Of a stretch of 23,816 bases of DNA, positions 23,144-23,816 are shown piece by piece. The notes below the pieces were generated by a model that saw only the letters and a program-made list of their open reading frames with translations, was not told the origin of the DNA and ran no database searches. Origin of the DNA: Burkholderiales bacterium (lineage in GTDB: Bacteria > Pseudomonadota > Gammaproteobacteria > Burkholderiales > Burkholderiaceae_F); contig JAHEDN010000003.1 of the NCBI GenBank assembly GCA_024641225.1, forward strand, positions 1 to 23,816, read 5' to 3'. Made by a program: the position numbers and the translations under genes. Positions within the stretch are counted from its first letter, which is position 1. Every line of letters begins with the position of its first letter.

Positions 23144-23816
23144 TCAGTCCTGTAGCGCCTGCCACATCTGACGGTCGCGTTCCGCGGTCCAGATGCGTGG
23201 ATGATCGATGCCGCTGGCCTCATCGAAGGCGCGCGAAACGTCGAATGGAAGGCAGTGTTCGTAGATGAAAACATCACCGAACAAAGGATCCATCTTCGAC
23301 CGCGCGTGTGCGAACGCCTGTTTCATATCATGGCCTGCCGCCACGCTTTCCCGGGCCGCGTCAAACAGCGTCTGCACAAAGGACTTCGTGTAATCGATCG
23401 CTCGGTTCGCATCGGCGTTGGTCAGCATCGCCGGGCCGCGGCCGGGAACGAGTTTCTCGGCGGCGAACCCGCGCAGCGCTTCAAGGGTGGCGGGCCACTG
23501 AGAGAGATGCGCGTCGCCTGTATACGCGGCCGCCCCGTACTCGACGAGATCGCCGGCAAAGAGAACCTTTTCCTTCGGCAACCAGACGATCGTGTCGCCC
23601 TTCGTGTGCCCCATGCCGATATGTTTGATCTGAACTTCGAGTTGACCGAGAAAGAGGGTCAGATCGCGCTCGAATACCATCGTCGGCCAGGTCAGGCCCG
23701 GAACCGACTCGACCGCATCGAAGAGCCGGGGGAAGCGCTCGATTTCGGATTTCATGTCCTGCGCGCCGCGCTCGACGATCAATTCGTACGTTCCCCGGCT
23801 TGCGATGATTTCCTGT
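23144..23816 (-). CDS. MBL-fold metallo-hydrolase (5' end outside window)
   Basis: C-terminal 223 or so residues of a metallo-beta-lactamase-fold hydrolase; the frame is open through the right edge, so the N-terminus with the HxHxDH zinc motif lies outside. Visible metal-site elements are the His of GMGHTKGD and the Asp of VLFAGDLVEYGA, the third and fourth conserved motifs of the fold, and a late PGRGPAM element that resembles the usual loop but has no His there. The rest (DYTKSFVQTLFDAARESVAAGHDM and HCLPFDVSRAFDEASGIDHPRIWTAERD) is a C-terminal helical extension. A TTG at 23782 could look like a start, but the protein sequence continues upstream of it. Substrate is unknown. The gene is convergent with the response regulator and shows no link to the other genes. 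Confidence 0.85.
   Translation of the reverse strand, partial: QEIIASRGTYELIVERGAQDMKSEIERFPRLFDAVESVPGLTWPTMVFERDLTLFLGQLEVQIKHIGMGHTKGDTIVWLPKEKVLFAGDLVEYGAAAYTGDAHLSQWPATLEALRGFAAEKLVPGRGPAMLTNADANRAIDYTKSFVQTLFDAARESVAAGHDMKQAFAHARSKMDPLFGDVFIYEHCLPFDVSRAFDEASGIDHPRIWTAERDRQMWQALQD

Noticed and set aside
23023..23277. Short minus-strand open frame overlapping the end of the response regulator
   Set aside because: It lies out of frame over the 3' end of the MBL-fold gene and reads as Arg/Ser-rich shadow sequence.

Overview
The window is GC-rich with compact, overlapping genes and strong codon bias, so antisense frames stay open for long stretches. Gene content (a complete type II secretion cluster, a YbjQ homologue, an OpdA-type peptidase, a giant fused indolepyruvate:ferredoxin oxidoreductase and 4-hydroxyphenylpyruvate dioxygenase) points to a betaproteobacterium, probably Burkholderiales or a relative. 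That placement is inference from gene families and order, not a database result. I see no rRNA, tRNA, CRISPR array, insertion sequence or phage gene.

Layout. (1) 1-2839, minus: 5'-proximal 946 codons of a fused indolepyruvate ferredoxin oxidoreductase that runs off the left edge, preceded by a possible 20-codon leader ORF. (2) 2840-3265: divergent spacer with a strong hairpin and a zinc-ribbon-like remnant. (3) 3266-5801, plus: YbjQ-family protein and M3 oligopeptidase. (4) 5812-7461, minus: DUF4870-like membrane protein and a class I/II aminotransferase. (5) 7517-18257, minus: type II secretion operon in the transcription order gspG-H-I-J-K-L-M-N-D-E-F, mostly with overlapping or nearly abutting ends, and gspC divergent at 18465-19142. 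(6) 19292-20419, minus: 4-hydroxyphenylpyruvate dioxygenase. (7) 20664-23036, plus: LytS/AlgZ-type sensor kinase and LytTR response regulator. (8) 23144-23816, minus: 3' part of an MBL-fold hydrolase cut by the right edge.

How the parts work together. The secretion block encodes every core T2SS part except the prepilin peptidase (GspO/PilD): secretin GspD, clamp GspC, ATPase GspE, platform GspF/L/M, major pseudopilin GspG, minor pseudopilins H-I-J-K, and GspN. Ior and Hpd both act on aromatic 2-oxo acids made by transamination of aromatic amino acids, and the aminotransferase could supply such acids, but they are separate transcription units. The kinase/regulator pair is a self-contained two-component module with no target visible here.

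Most notable observations: a SPOR-like domain at the C-terminus of the GspD secretin; a short ORF joined to the ior start by an ATGA overlap; a perfect inverted repeat holding the stop codons of two convergent genes in its opposite arms; repeated DGVRI-like motifs in the extracytoplasmic region of the sensor kinase; and a response regulator start with no Shine-Dalgarno just after a strong hairpin. I found no clearly novel multi-gene system; the window is mostly well-known families with unusual details.
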